From: Periconia sp. R9002
Lineage: Eukaryota > Ascomycota > Dothideomycetes > Pleosporales > Periconiaceae
DNA: 64,000 nt
NCBI GenBank assembly: GCA_023627715.1
Contig: JAMAHW010000073.1
Coordinates: forward strand, 62,001-126,000
Direction of reading: 5' to 3'
Every line of letters begins with the position of its first letter. Position 1 is the first letter of the stretch. Below, one piece after another: positions 31,714-42,775 of the stretch. The translations under genes were made by a program, and so were the position numbers. The notes under the pieces are model-generated. The model searched no databases. It had not been told where the DNA came from and saw nothing but the letters and a program-made list of their open reading frames with translations.

Positions 31714-33411
31714 TCAATCATCCCAGGTGACTGATTTCGTCACCAGGAATTCTTCTATTCCTTGCTCGTTGTTGAACCTTCCCCACCCACTATTCTTCAC
31801 GCCCCCAAAGGGGAGTGCAGGCTCATCGTGGATGGTCATGCTGTTGATATGTACGGCCCTGTTCTGGTGAGCGATAAAATGCACATGCCATTTGCAACGT
31901 GAAGACATACCCGCTCTCGATCTTTTTAGCAATCGCAAGACCCTTACGCAGATCCCTTGTGAAGATCGACGCAGAAAGACCGTATCCTGTGCTATTTGCG
32001 AGTGCTACGGCATCTTCTTCGCCTTCAACCTCAGATATAGCCACAACAGGCCCGAAAGACTCTTCATCCCATAATTCCATTGACGAATTAACACCCTGCA
32101 TAATAGTGGGAACGAAGGTAGTTTCTGAACTTTCTTCTCCATTGCTACCAAACGCGACGGTGGCGCCCTGTGATACGGCTTGCAGTAGTAATTTGTTCAA
32201 TCTGGCTTTTGATCCCATTGAAACTAGTCGGGGAAGTGGAGAATCGCTTGAGCCTGCAATTAAGCTATCTTTTAAAATCTGTAAGAATTCTTTCGCGACA
32301 CTGTTTTCGACAATAAGCCTGTCTGTCGCCATGCAAATTTGGCCAGCCTATCGCAGTTAATGTCTGAGATTAACGATTTTAGGTAGATTATTCACATTGA
32401 TGAAAGAGCCGGCTAGACACGCTTGCGCAGCCAGTTGAAGATTCGCGTCTTTAAGTACGATGGCACTGTTCTTCCCACCAAGTTCCATGAGCTAAGCGCA
32501 GATAAAGAGTCAGTCTTGCTCAACCAGATATCCCTCAATACCGAGCTGTACCCAGGATGTACGTACGCATGGTTTGAGGTACTGCCCACACGAGCGGGCT
32601 ATCTTGCGGCCAATGGCGGTGCTTCCCGTAAAATTAATTTTCTTCACCAACGGGTGTTCAATGATAAAGTCAGTGATCTCTGCTGCCTGTGAAGGCGGAC
32701 AGGAAATGATGTTTAGGACACCCTTTGGAAGCCCAGCCTCATGAAATGCTTTCCCAATAGCCCAGTACGATCGCGGGGTCAACTCTGACGCCTTCAGAAC
32801 AGTCGTATTGCCAGTAGCGATGGCTGTAGCGGCTGAACGAATGCCAAAAACAAAAGGCGCATTCCTCATATTTAGTTAGATGCAAAGTCGTAGGCCTCAG
32901 AAAGAGAAGCTTTAAAAGTGCTTACTTACCAAGGTACGATTCCAAAGGTGACGCCATATGGCTCTTTGAAGACGATGCAGCTTTGTCCATCCTGCTGGCA
33001 GGTAGGAACACTACCACTGATAGTTGAAATACGACTGGCAATATCTTTTAACATTTGAATGGCTAAGGGCATAACAAAAAATTGGGACACGCTGATATCA
33101 GCGCCCATTTCAGTTGACATGTATTGGGCGTATTCTAGAGCATTACTCTCTAGAATTGTAGCGACTTTGAGCAGAAGATGAGTGCGATAGGCTGGCTTAG
33201 TTAAGGACCAGCTCTTAAAAGCTGTTTGGGCAGTTTCAACGGCCTTAGTTGCGTCGGCGATGCTTGCAGAAGTGGCTTTCCAGCACACGCTGTTGGAAGA
33301 CGAGCTGACTACATCGAATGTGGATTGGCCAAACACTTCGTCCCCATCAATCCAGAGAGGTACAGTGATGTTTGTTTCTTCATTGTGTGGGGATGCAATA
33401 GAGGATGGCAT
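31714..33411 (-). CDS. Aldehyde dehydrogenase (NAD(P)-dependent, salicylaldehyde/vanillin dehydrogenase-like)
   Basis: This is an enzyme of 485 residues in five exons: 33411–32930, 32864–32567, 32491–32396, 32347–31911 and 31858–31714. All introns (48–75 nt) are GT–AG. The catalytic set is complete after splicing: Asn in VPWNAP (split by intron 1), Glu in LMELGGKN (just after intron 2), and the nucleophilic Cys in AGQICMATDR (just after intron 3). FTGSTAIGR binds the cofactor, and the end PALPFGGVKNSGWGRFN closes the catalytic fold. It oxidises an aldehyde to an acid. Aromatic-aldehyde specificity is only a guess from overall pattern. It is not flanked by obviously related catabolic genes. 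Confidence 0.92.
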
Positions 33412-34120
33412 GATGTCAAAAGATGTGATCTGAAGGAAGGTAAAAGGCACGCACAGGCACGCAGTGAGCTTGGTGTGATCTGATGGGTAGTAGGTAAGTA
33501 GCCTGGAAGCAAGATGGATGAGAGAAGGTGCGAGCGAGGTGCGGCGTAGCTTATCTTACAACTTGTATTGTCGAAGACTGCACAAGACGATGCAGCTCTA
33601 ATCAAAACGATGAAGGAAGACAAACAACGATAAGGTGTGATTCGGTTTAACAACCCACATTTTTCAATATTTTCGCGCATGGACGCTGATGCGTGTTGGC
33701 GGCGAAGCTTCTCCGACTGTACATGTTCTCATCAAGACTCCGCAAAACAGAGTAGCCAACAGTCAATTTTAACCGGCTAAAGTCTCAGGTATTTCTGCGC
33801 ATGCAGAACGCGCGAACCGATGCGTGAGCCAATGCGTAATGAGCGCTGTGCACTCACGAGCAAACGCATTACGCAGCACCAATCTTCTCGTTAGCGAACA
33901 CATGCCGCGTATAACCCAGACCTCGGAGTAAGAACAGGAACTCCTTCAGAAATCAATAATAACAAAATTTGCTTGGATGATGCGCCTGGCATGCGGGCCC
34001 TTCAACTGCCAAACAAATAGTGCCAGCTCCCGTGGCCCACACCTGCCTTCTTCGCCTCATGTCAAGATCGTACATTAGTCACTCTCTTATCGAATCGCTC
34101 GATAATCTTCCTTGATCGAT
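33412..34120. promoter_or_regulatory. Divergent promoter region: aldehyde dehydrogenase (−) and SAT4-type gene (+)
   Basis: About 0.7 kb separates the two start codons. No specific operator was recognised, although GCGTAATG/GCATTACGC-like strings recur near 33830–33880. Confidence 0.45.
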
Positions 34121-35510
34121 ATGGTGTTCCACACCCCCAAGCAGACACCCGAACTGCAATATGCGCTTGCTATTATCCTTAGCGTTGTGCCTACCATATT
34201 CACTGCGCTGAGATTTAGAGCTCGGATTGTGAAGAAGGCACGGCTGGCTTGGGATGATTGGCTGATCCCCATTGCTCTGGTAAGAGACCCACTACATTTG
34301 ACACACGTATTCTCACCTCTACGAACAAAGTTCTTTGTCTACATGACGGCCATCTTTCTGATACTAAGCACGGCCATGGGCTACCAAGGTCGGCATATGC
34401 GCTTCGCAGAAAACGGGGCCCCGATCTTGTCAGACCCAGGCTATACGTGGTTTCTCAAGGTGCGATCTCTCCACGTGCCCGACACGACATACCTCCAACG
34501 ATTAACGGGACCAGATGCTGTACGCCGGGCAGCTGAGCCAAATCTTCGCCATTGGCCCAACAAAGATATCCGTTCTGCTGTTCTACCGCCGCATTTTCCG
34601 CGGCTCGCTCTTCGACATCGCTACATGGGCATTGATTGGACTTGTTTGCATGTCGATGATAGCTTTTTTCTTCACAAACCTGCTAGAATGCGTACCAATC
34701 AGTCGAGCGTTCGTGAACGCACCTGGCATGGGTGGGGACCCAAAGTGTATGAATGCCATTCCAATGTACTTGTCACAGGTGTGGTCGGATATGATCTTGG
34801 ACGTGCTCATATTGGCGGTCCCAATTCCCCTAGGTAAGAATCGAGGGATTGATGAAGTATGTTTGTGTTGACTTCTTGGCTCCAGTATGGGAACTACAAC
34901 TGCCCACAAAGCAAAAACTGGCTGTTCTGGGTATATTTTTCTTGGGGATAATTTCAGTAGTCCACCCTCCACCCATCAAGCCCCTGCTGACCCTTCAGTA
35001 CTGTCTTGTCGAGCGGCGCGAAACTGATCATCTTCAACTTTGTTGGTCACGGTGAGCCACCACACCTCATTCGTGCCAGATTTTCCGTTGTGCTAACACC
35101 ACCATCAGAACTGCAACGGCAAGCAGACATTTCCTGTAAGTGCCACCCACTCCTCCCGCTACACATGTGCCCGTTGACTGACTGCCTATGCATACTTCCT
35201 GAGCCCTATCAGCTACTGGCCACTGATCGAGGCGGCTTTGCAGATTGTCGCCGCCTGTCTTACCATGCTGCGTCCCTTCGTGGAAGATTGGCGACTCATA
35301 TTCTGGAGTAACTCCGAGGTCCGAGGAACTGGATACATTAGGAGCACCATGTCGAATAGTGTTGCGGATCATCACTTGTCTGCCGCTGAAGACGGAGTGA
35401 TCTATAAAACGTTGGACATAAGGGTGGATGTCCACCACAATAAACCAAGAGGAAATGCGGGCCAGTATGATAAAAGTGAATTTGAGATGGAATCACGCCG
35501 GTTGACATGA
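34121..35510 (+). pseudogene. SAT4/rhodopsin-domain membrane protein, 3' half not spliceable in frame
   Basis: The first exons are sound: 34121–34279, 34331–34459, 34515–34833 and from 34886, giving a rhodopsin-domain start (LAWDDWLIPIAL, GQGRHM-like YQGRHMRFA, GPTKISVLLFYRRIF, a pair of helices, then LAVLGIFFLG). The coding sense resumes at about 34999 (STVLSSGAKLIIFNFVGH) and again at 35213 (YWPLIEAALQIVAACLTMLRP) to the stop at 35510. I found no GT–AG pair that joins 34886–34956 to 34999 in frame, and a second phase conflict lies between 35109–35135 and 35213. Either the gene is decayed by small indels, or unusual introns or assembly errors are present. It is the second SAT4-type gene in this accessory region. 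Confidence 0.6.
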
Positions 35511-36101
35511 TTTTGGGTACTTTAGAGCTGTGTATTGCTTCGTGTGTTACAATAGGATTATAGATGCAGCACCACCATTGTACTTGTACTGCATAACTCT
35601 GTAACGGACCGGGAAATGAGAACGACAAGCCACATCTTATATAATTATAGAAAATGAAAAAGAGGCCTACAGGTCTTGTATACATACTTTGTACGAAAGT
35701 TCTATAGCTAGCATCGAGCGAAATTCGTCCTGTGTCCGCTGTATTTATAATGGCAACACACGGAGTGTCAGGCTCAGCAGTTATTCTAGCTCAGTGGTAG
35801 ATTGCGTGAAAATTAATGACCTGGTGACTGCTTGCTGGGGGCGGCTGAAAACACCAGCATACCCCTTGTGAGCTAATTTCTTAGGTATACAAAATTCTAG
35901 GTCGACACTGTGTACTGTTGAGAAATTTACTGTCAGGCGCAGGATCGTGCCAGAGCTGTGTTAGATACGACAGTAGATGGATGTGGATATTTGTGTAATT
36001 CTACTAGTTAGAGTAGGCATATATACGTGTCAGTGCTAGATGCTCCTTAAGTCTTCTCCTCGCCTCTAACCAACACATTACAGAAGATCTTCATAGTAAT
36101 T
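35511..36101. other. Intergenic
   Basis: AT-rich; a tRNA A-box-like string near 35788–35803 has no B box (see rejected). Nothing else recognised. Confidence 0.45.
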
Positions 36102-36630
36102 TCAGAATCTACCCTCACTCCCAGCACACTGCCTACAACTGAACACCCTCTTTGGACCTACGTCTTCCTTCAATTTCAGGAGCTTCTCGTACTTGTTTCC
36201 CCAAAACGCACTTTGCCAGGGGTTCTCTAGCTTCCAATTCTCATTGTAATAGCTCGTCTTCCTAAACACAGCGGTAGCATTGTTGAGAATTTCTTGCCCA
36301 ACGGCAGTTTGGTGCTCCGAGGCGCCATTGTATGGGCCGTAAACAGGGTTGAGGAATGCGAAAGCATTTCGCCAATCACCGTGGATTGAGGTGTGATCTT
36401 TAGGGGATGAGGCTGATGCGGTTCCCACACTGTTTAACTAAATGAAATTCGATTCTGGGTGGGAGTTGAGGATGAGATCTTTGATCTTTTGTACACCGAA
36501 TTATGAGCCTATCTTATTGTAGCTAATTAGTCGGCTGTTGCCGGCGACATTGATACCGCCCGGCGCGCTACCCTCTAAAAGGGGGAGCATGGACTTGACG
36601 TATGTCGTATTCTAGTTGTCAAACTGCAGT
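36102..36630 (-). pseudogene. Berberine-bridge-enzyme-type FAD oxidoreductase, 3' remnant with stops
   Basis: Reading the minus strand in one frame from about 36630 gives NTTYVKSMLPLLEGSAPGG, then NVAGNSRLISYNKIGS, VQKIKDLILNSHPESNFI, HGDWRNAFAFLN and finally FWGNKYEKLLKLKEDVGP with SCRQCAGSEG. The last part is the C-terminal substrate-domain signature of BBE-type oxidases. The frame is broken by TAG (36614–36612), TAA (36503–36501) and TAG (36440–36438), all separated by multiples of three, with no frameshift. Each could have arisen from CAG or CAA by C to T. The FAD-binding N-terminal half is missing. The piece covers roughly the last 170 residues of a normal protein of about 500–600. Confidence 0.78.
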
Positions 36631-37079
36631 TTTTTGGACTAACGGTATACATTCTAGAACGGACAGGACTGATAAGAATACCTCGCCAGTTTCGTTCGGG
36701 GGAGAAGAGAGGATCCATTTCTGCAGGGACAGTCAGTGCTCGGATTGCAACTTTCTGTTTAACTATTTCTCCGATAAGGTTCGAATACAAGGATAAACCC
36801 TTATAGGTAATAGTACCGGCAGCAACGTCCTCCGTCTTTTCCCCGTAAGGTTAAAAATCTAGAACAAACGTAGCGACGTTCATATAATAACTCCACACCT
36901 AAGACTTCATGGATTATTAATAACAAAACCCCTCATTTATGAAACTGACGGCAGACAAATAAGACAACATGGTTTTGTATTCACTAAATAGCAAATGAGT
37001 TTAATCAATCGTTTGCGATAAACAAGAAGCTTTCAATTTGCACGAAGTAAACTAGCGCATGGGCACCTTCATCACACCT
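36631..37079. other. Intergenic
   Basis: AT-rich 3' flank of the G-patch gene; nothing recognised. Confidence 0.45.
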
Positions 37080-38513
37080 CTAAACCCTCGGCTTAGCTAT
37101 CTCGACCTTAACGCGTCGCTGCAAGATGCTGCGTTGATCGAGAGTCTGCACCGCTCGTTGCTGCTCAGCCGGCGACTCCAACGCTACAAAGACGATTCCC
37201 TTTGACTTAGGGAAGTTGACGCGGACAACTGAAAAGTCCTTGAAAAAGTCCTTGACGTCAGACTCTGTAGCGTCAAAATGAAGACTTTTGATGATAACAT
37301 CAAAGGCCTTCCCCTTCTGAGGACCGTTCTTGCCAGCGGAAATGCTCATGTTGGCCGCTTGGTTAGTGATGGCGGTGACGGGAGAAGAATCGATCGGGGG
37401 AGCATTGAAAGCTTGGCGCTTCTTCTGCTTCTTGTCCTCGAACGGCGTTACGAAGAACTTCCTTCCCTGCGACCGGAATCCATGGAGGTTTTCCTGGATG
37501 ATTCGAGTGGCGGTAGCTCCATCGAGGAAAATAATCGCCGAATTGCCGTTTTTAGGGAAATTGATGTTGTAAATCTCCACGCCGGGAAAGAGCTTGGCTA
37601 CGGCTTCTTCAGTCGCCATTTCCTTGGGCAATGGACGAAGAAACATGCCACCCTTGGAATTCCCTCTAGCCTTCTTCTTCTCGAGAATCTTGTCGAGCTC
37701 TACGTCCTCGACGAGCTTGGCGTAGACAGTTCGCGTCTTGAAGTATCGGCCGTTCCATTCTGCCACGAACTGCTTAGCGTGTTGCGGGCTCTCCATTCGA
37801 ACTAGAAGTTTTCCAGAGCCGGGTTCTTCTGTATGCGCGGCTTTGTACCACATGGCTTCTTCCTCGCCGTCATCATCATATGGGTCTCCACTACCATTTG
37901 AGATGAAGACCATTCCGCTGTCTTCACACATGACGTTGAGGTACCTAATCTCGCTGCTCTCTAAGAGAAAGGATAAGAAAATGGTCGAAGTGTTCAAGCG
38001 AGCATTTTCCTTTTCCTCGCGGAGGAACGTCGAGAGATAAGGGCCATTGATCTCTTCATCAACGTTTGGTACGTCCTTCTCCTCTATCAAGCAGACACCG
38101 ACCTTTCCTCCTGACCAACCAAAAGACGTTCCATCTGTCTCTAAAGCCGCTTCCGCATGCGGTTCGGAATCGAACTCGGCCCACGCGTTGATGTTAGCAG
38201 CCTTGATTTCCACTAAGCCATCGAGGCCGGCAAAAAGATCTCGCACCGTTGCGGCGCCAGAATTGTGGTCAAGGTTGAAGATGTGAAGAAACCTCGACTT
38301 GATCCTAGGAATGACCCATTCTTTTGTTGGCTGGGTCTCAGGTGCGTGGACTTTGACCAATCCGCCTTCGGCTCCAATACCCATGCGGTTGATGTTAGCT
38401 ACGGCTTCGACCGGAGCGGTGATGCCTTCGCCGTTTTTTCCGAGACCTTTTCCTTCTTCGTGACCGTATTTGGCCATCATGCGTTCGGCGAATGACATTT
38501 TGGGGGGAGCCAT
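37080..38513 (-). CDS. G-patch and RRM-domain RNA-binding protein
   Basis: This is an intron-less protein of 477 residues. The N-terminus MSFAERMMAKYGHEEGKGLGKNGEGI is a G-patch, the glycine-rich motif that activates DEAH helicases. At least two to three RRM-like folds follow: about residues 75–140, 205–300 with an acidic insertion (DPYDDDGEEE), and 410–475 with KAFDVIIKSLHFD as RNP2-like and KGIVFVALE as RNP1-like. Such proteins usually act in nuclear pre-mRNA splicing (SPF45-like logic), but I cannot assign an ortholog. Its own leader contains a 15-bp tandem repeat (38572–38646). Confidence 0.8.
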   Translation of the reverse strand: MAPPKMSFAERMMAKYGHEEGKGLGKNGEGITAPVEAVANINRMGIGAEGGLVKVHAPETQPTKEWVIPRIKSRFLHIFNLDHNSGAATVRDLFAGLDGLVEIKAANINAWAEFDSEPHAEAALETDGTSFGWSGGKVGVCLIEEKDVPNVDEEINGPYLSTFLREEKENARLNTSTIFLSFLLESSEIRYLNVMCEDSGMVFISNGSGDPYDDDGEEEAMWYKAAHTEEPGSGKLLVRMESPQHAKQFVAEWNGRYFKTRTVYAKLVEDVELDKILEKKKARGNSKGGMFLRPLPKEMATEEAVAKLFPGVEIYNINFPKNGNSAIIFLDGATATRIIQENLHGFRSQGRKFFVTPFEDKKQKKRQAFNAPPIDSSPVTAITNQAANMSISAGKNGPQKGKAFDVIIKSLHFDATESDVKDFFKDFSVVRVNFPKSKGIVFVALESPAEQQRAVQTLDQRSILQRRVKVEIAKPRV

Positions 38514-39977
38514 TGCGTCTAGGTTGTAGTGTGTGATGGTTTGGGAAGAAGTCGTTTGGGGGGATTCGTTTGAGAAGTGAGTTCTGGGAAGGCGAGTTCT
38601 AGGAAGGTGAGTTCAGGGAAAGTGAATTTTGAGAAGGTGAGCTTGCGGACGTTGACTTTTGGGAAAGTTCGACAAGTTGGCCGATTGCTTCTGGTAGATG
38701 CTGATCAACAGGGCTAAGTGATGCGATGAGGAATGTATGTAGAGGGGAAAGCAGGGTTTATATACTTTAGGCACTGCATGCTATTGTCAACTATGTGCTT
38801 TCTCCAGGTTTAAAAATATATATTTTTTGTCTTGCCACTGCGGAACACAATGTACTACGCCAATCATTATTCACGATATTAGAATACGCTACAGAACCGT
38901 TTCTCCTTTATATAGTATATACCAATTATCAAATATCACCGACGATGAGTTTGGGTCGTGCCCCGTACCCGGTTTTTTTTTTCACGGTAGTTCCGCATCT
39001 CAACTGGGAGCACAGGATATTTTCGGAACCTGGATAGAGTGAATCCATTTTTTTGAGCTACAGGACGCGTCGGGCGGAAAATCTTTTTATCTTTGTTGGC
39101 TTAATTAATCATTATAACCGGTGTAAGTTTGTGTGTGTGTCAGTCTTGTAGCAAATAAAGGCTTTTTGATTTGTTGTCCTCAGACAAACGCATTCTCTTT
39201 ATACTCAGACAAAGCCCTTACCTTACACTTTTTTGCCTCCTTTATGAATGAAGCTTTGATAGGTGTATACTGCCCTTGTCTTCCGCGTACTTCTTGCCTG
39301 TGAAATTACTAAACTCTGTTCTGAGAATTTATTCAGCCATTAGTAACTAATCTCGAGAAAAAATCATTTTCATCTTCCTAAAGTCGTATGTGATAATGGG
39401 GCTGAGTATGACACAAGCTACAAAAGTTTTGTCGGGTCGGAGGACCAGTGTATAGGAATAGCACTGATGCCAACCCAGGAGCTTATTTTCCCTGGGAAGG
39501 ACCTCATCCATAGTTTCAGAAGCTTTGCTTGCTACGGGTTGGGTGATCATGACGTAAATGGAAGGTCCATACAAGCGTTAAACCAGCACCATGCGAATAG
39601 GACGTTTGATATTTGCAAACCGCAGGGGAGATACTGCTTCAGATACGCCTGCTTGCATTTTGGTGTGTGAGGTTCCATAGTTGGCTGGAAACCGTGAGGT
39701 TGCTTCCACCGCGTTTCTTAGTATTACCAACATAATGATTCGTCAATGAAACCATGACCTCACGAGTTCCCAGCACTGCGCATCCTGAGATCAGCACAAT
39801 TATTTTTTGAGGACAACTTAACGAAGCTGCATACCCGCTCATGTACAGTAGTATACTTCATACAAGCACACAGTCACACACACAAACCAAGACAGCACGA
39901 AAATTCAACCAACAACACCGGAAGAACTCACGCCTAACCTACCTTTCTCAAGCCCGAGATCTGAACTCGTTTTCAGA
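38514..39977. other. Intergenic: divergent promoters of G-patch gene (−) and PPxY gene (+)
   Basis: 1.46 kb without supported coding. It holds the 15-bp repeat next to the G-patch start. Confidence 0.5.
38572..38646. repeat. Five-unit 15-bp tandem repeat in the leader of the G-patch gene
   Basis: Five consecutive 15-base units resemble GGAAGGTGAGTTCTA, with one to five differences each: GAGAAGTGAGTTCTG, GGAAGGCGAGTTCTA, GGAAGGTGAGTTCAG, GGAAAGTGAATTTTG, AGAAGGTGAGCTTGC. It begins 59 bases from the start codon, so it lies in the 5' leader or core promoter. Confidence 0.7.
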
Positions 39978-41114
39978 ATGAAAGACTGCAACAACGAATC
40001 GGCCGCCGAAGCATCATATCGTGTCCGTGGGTACGACTCCCTCTTCAGAATTGCCAACAGCCTCGAGGAATGGGGGAAAGCCTCGGACCGCGAGGGACAG
40101 AATCAACGGCAACCAACGTGCGAGTCACCATACGAGCCACCATACGAGCCACCGCCCCCCTACAGTGAATACCCACCCGAGAACGAACAGAACAGGAGCC
40201 ATGTGGACAATAGCCGATCATGGTTGCGCAAGAAGATGCAACAAGCATCTCGATACCTCAGTATCCGAGCTTTGGGTTCAGCACGCCTTCTCTCGACCAT
40301 TGGCACCTTGGAGGACTATTCAGATACATCCAAGTATCCAATTATCGCGAGAGATGTTCGGCGTTGTTTAAAGCTTAAAGAATATCTCATTGATATCCTA
40401 GTGGGTACATTCCGCGTAGACGTTCAAAAGGTGGAAAAAGCAATGGTACCGCTTAATCCAGATAGTAAACATGCCTTCCACGGTATAAAGAACGAAAACC
40501 AATTTTTGACGGACGAAGCAAGAGAATGGTTGCGGGATCTCTGCAATCTCGTTCGCAATATAGAAAACGAAGTGGCCCAACATCGGTGGCACCTCGTGTC
40601 TGAGGTAGACAAAGATCTCATCAAGACCCATATACTAGAGCCTGTCGCGAAACTTGATCTAGACCTCGTTTTCGTTCTAGAGATCATGGGCCAGTACACC
40701 TGCCCCGAGAACCCGGCTGCAACTCCAACTACTTTGGTCGATTATTGGGTAGGAGTGGCCGTTGCCACTCATAATACGACGTGTGTGGCAGACACGCTGG
40801 TATCGCACGCTCTGCTTCTCTACTCCCTACACCTTCGTCCCGCAACTACCGCTGTTTTAAAAGACGGCATGTTTGCTTTCAGAAAGAACAGAGGATGGCT
40901 AAAGATGGACATTTCAAGGGAGTTCGCACAAGAAGACCTGCAACCAGAGAGAGGTAGTTGCTGGCCACTGAGGAACGGTTACGTTGAATTAGCCCGCGCG
41001 CTAAGGACACTGGACACAGATTTCAACGATCCATTTGAAGCAAGTCGAACGAGATTGATGGAACAACAATTAATCAGTGGACACACTAAGAGAAGAAGAA
41101 GGAACACAGCTTGA
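39978..41114 (+). CDS. Hypothetical protein with PPxY motif
   Basis: This is an intron-less ORF of 378 residues with even coding character. Near residue 50 is a proline-rich segment, YEPPYEPPPPYSEYPPENE, which contains PPPPY, the form bound by WW domains (for example of Rsp5/NEDD4 ligases). The remainder is mostly alpha-helical, with Arg/Lys-rich stretches and a basic tail (TKRRRRNTA) that could be a nuclear signal. No transmembrane segment stands out. I do not recognise the family. Confidence 0.65.
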   Translation: MKDCNNESAAEASYRVRGYDSLFRIANSLEEWGKASDREGQNQRQPTCESPYEPPYEPPPPYSEYPPENEQNRSHVDNSRSWLRKKMQQASRYLSIRALGSARLLSTIGTLEDYSDTSKYPIIARDVRRCLKLKEYLIDILVGTFRVDVQKVEKAMVPLNPDSKHAFHGIKNENQFLTDEAREWLRDLCNLVRNIENEVAQHRWHLVSEVDKDLIKTHILEPVAKLDLDLVFVLEIMGQYTCPENPAATPTTLVDYWVGVAVATHNTTCVADTLVSHALLLYSLHLRPATTAVLKDGMFAFRKNRGWLKMDISREFAQEDLQPERGSCWPLRNGYVELARALRTLDTDFNDPFEASRTRLMEQQLISGHTKRRRRNTA

Positions 41115-42775
41115 TACGACTAAAAACGAGCCATGAGGATTGACTAAGCAATGACAGCGCAAATCAGCGAGCAGACGAGTCACAGGAAAGATAAATTGCG
41201 GGGTTTCGAGATAGTAAGTGCAGTGATTATTGGGAACACTTTTCTTTCTACTGGCGTCTGAGAAAATCATCAAAAAGGAGGGGGGATACTAGATTGTTTA
41301 CAAAAATATTATACGATGGTTTAGAACATACATGACCTCAATGCGATTCGTAGAACTAAATGGGATTGGAGATAATCTATAATCCTCAAAGTATAGATCC
41401 TAAGAAACAATCACAGTTTTGTAGCATAAACAGTGTATCCACATGACCCTCCTGCTGCACGGTATTTCCCTCGGTCACGTCGCGGATCACATACATCACT
41501 GCAATAGGAATCAATTTGCTAGTGATATCGGTACAGATCTTTGGTCATGAACATATAAATCACAGCGAGAATGGCAAACATTTAGGGATCTAACGTGAAG
41601 GAGGATCCCGGGGAAAGGAGGGGGGTTTCTATGCCTATATCGCAGATACAAATTTAACTGCGTATACCTTGGGTGGTTACAGTACATGATCAATGGCTGA
41701 ATATGTCACGCCACGTGGTGCCTCGATACCAAACTAACATTGCCGGTACCCTAGGCTTAACGCTCCTATATCGTGGGTACGTAGTTAAATGCAACTAGAG
41801 CAGCTGCAGTGCAGTACATTGTTTTTTTTAACGCAATATAGCTGGTGTCTCCCTAATAGACAGCGGCGCTCTGTACCCGGAGTTTGATATATATGTATGT
41901 ACGTAGTGAAAAGGTCATGATATTGCAGACACAGCAACACCCACCAACACCACATCATCAAAAAATCCAACTGCATTAATTCAATTGCCAACAAGCAGAA
42001 TTAATTACATCCACCAACCCCTCAACCCACCAACCACTCCAATAGCCAAGACAACGACAAGTGCAACGCATAATGAAGGTCAACTTTTCATTTCCATCAT
42101 CAACCCACTCACCTCAACACTACAAACGAGCTACACAAACCCCCCACCTCAAAAAAAGAAAAAACAAGTCATCTCAAAAATAACAAGTTAAAGGACCGGC
42201 CGTCGTTGTCATAAAAAAAAAGGAGTCATTCGTCATTTCATATCTGGAATGCAGTGCATGGGGGGAGTTTCGTGTACGTGCATGAATCGAAAAACAAAAA
42301 ACAAACAACAGCAACAAAAAACAATAACTCCACTTTGCCAATACCCGAAACCAATCCATAGATCCCACGAGCCCAGAAAAAACACCGAAAGGAAAAGAAT
42401 GAAAAATTTAGGAAACCGAAAAACGCCGTCGTCATGTGGGATACGGATCAGGAACGGCCTGATCGTTCACCGTCGGGAGCAATGCAATACATGATAGATG
42501 ATAATAGCGAGTCCGATATGAATGTCGATGGCGCCCTGATCAATGAGTTCAAGCTCTTTACAGCGTGATCCAATTTAAAAGGGGAAGGGGGGAAGTAGAT
42601 CACCAATGTGTTTTGGTCAGAACGAAATAGTGGTGCTGCATGCGGTCGATGCAGTTAACTGGCCGTGAGCTTCAACCAACTTCCTCCACAGATTGACGAT
42701 TGATACGCCAGCAAATGGAAGCATTAAGAACCAAACACCGGGGTCCCTCACCGGCACAACAGCGAGATGTCTCGA
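41115..42775. other. Intergenic between convergent genes
   Basis: A- and C-rich low-complexity sequence (for example A-rich 42280–42330); no gene recognised. Confidence 0.5.

Noticed and set aside
32510..32869. Apparent premature stop in the aldehyde dehydrogenase
   Set aside because: Explained by a normal 75-nt intron at 32492–32566; the spliced frame is intact.
35785..35855. tRNA-like A box (TAGCTCAGTGGTAGA)
   Set aside because: No B box (GGTTCGA-type) and no matching acceptor stem within the next 80 bases.
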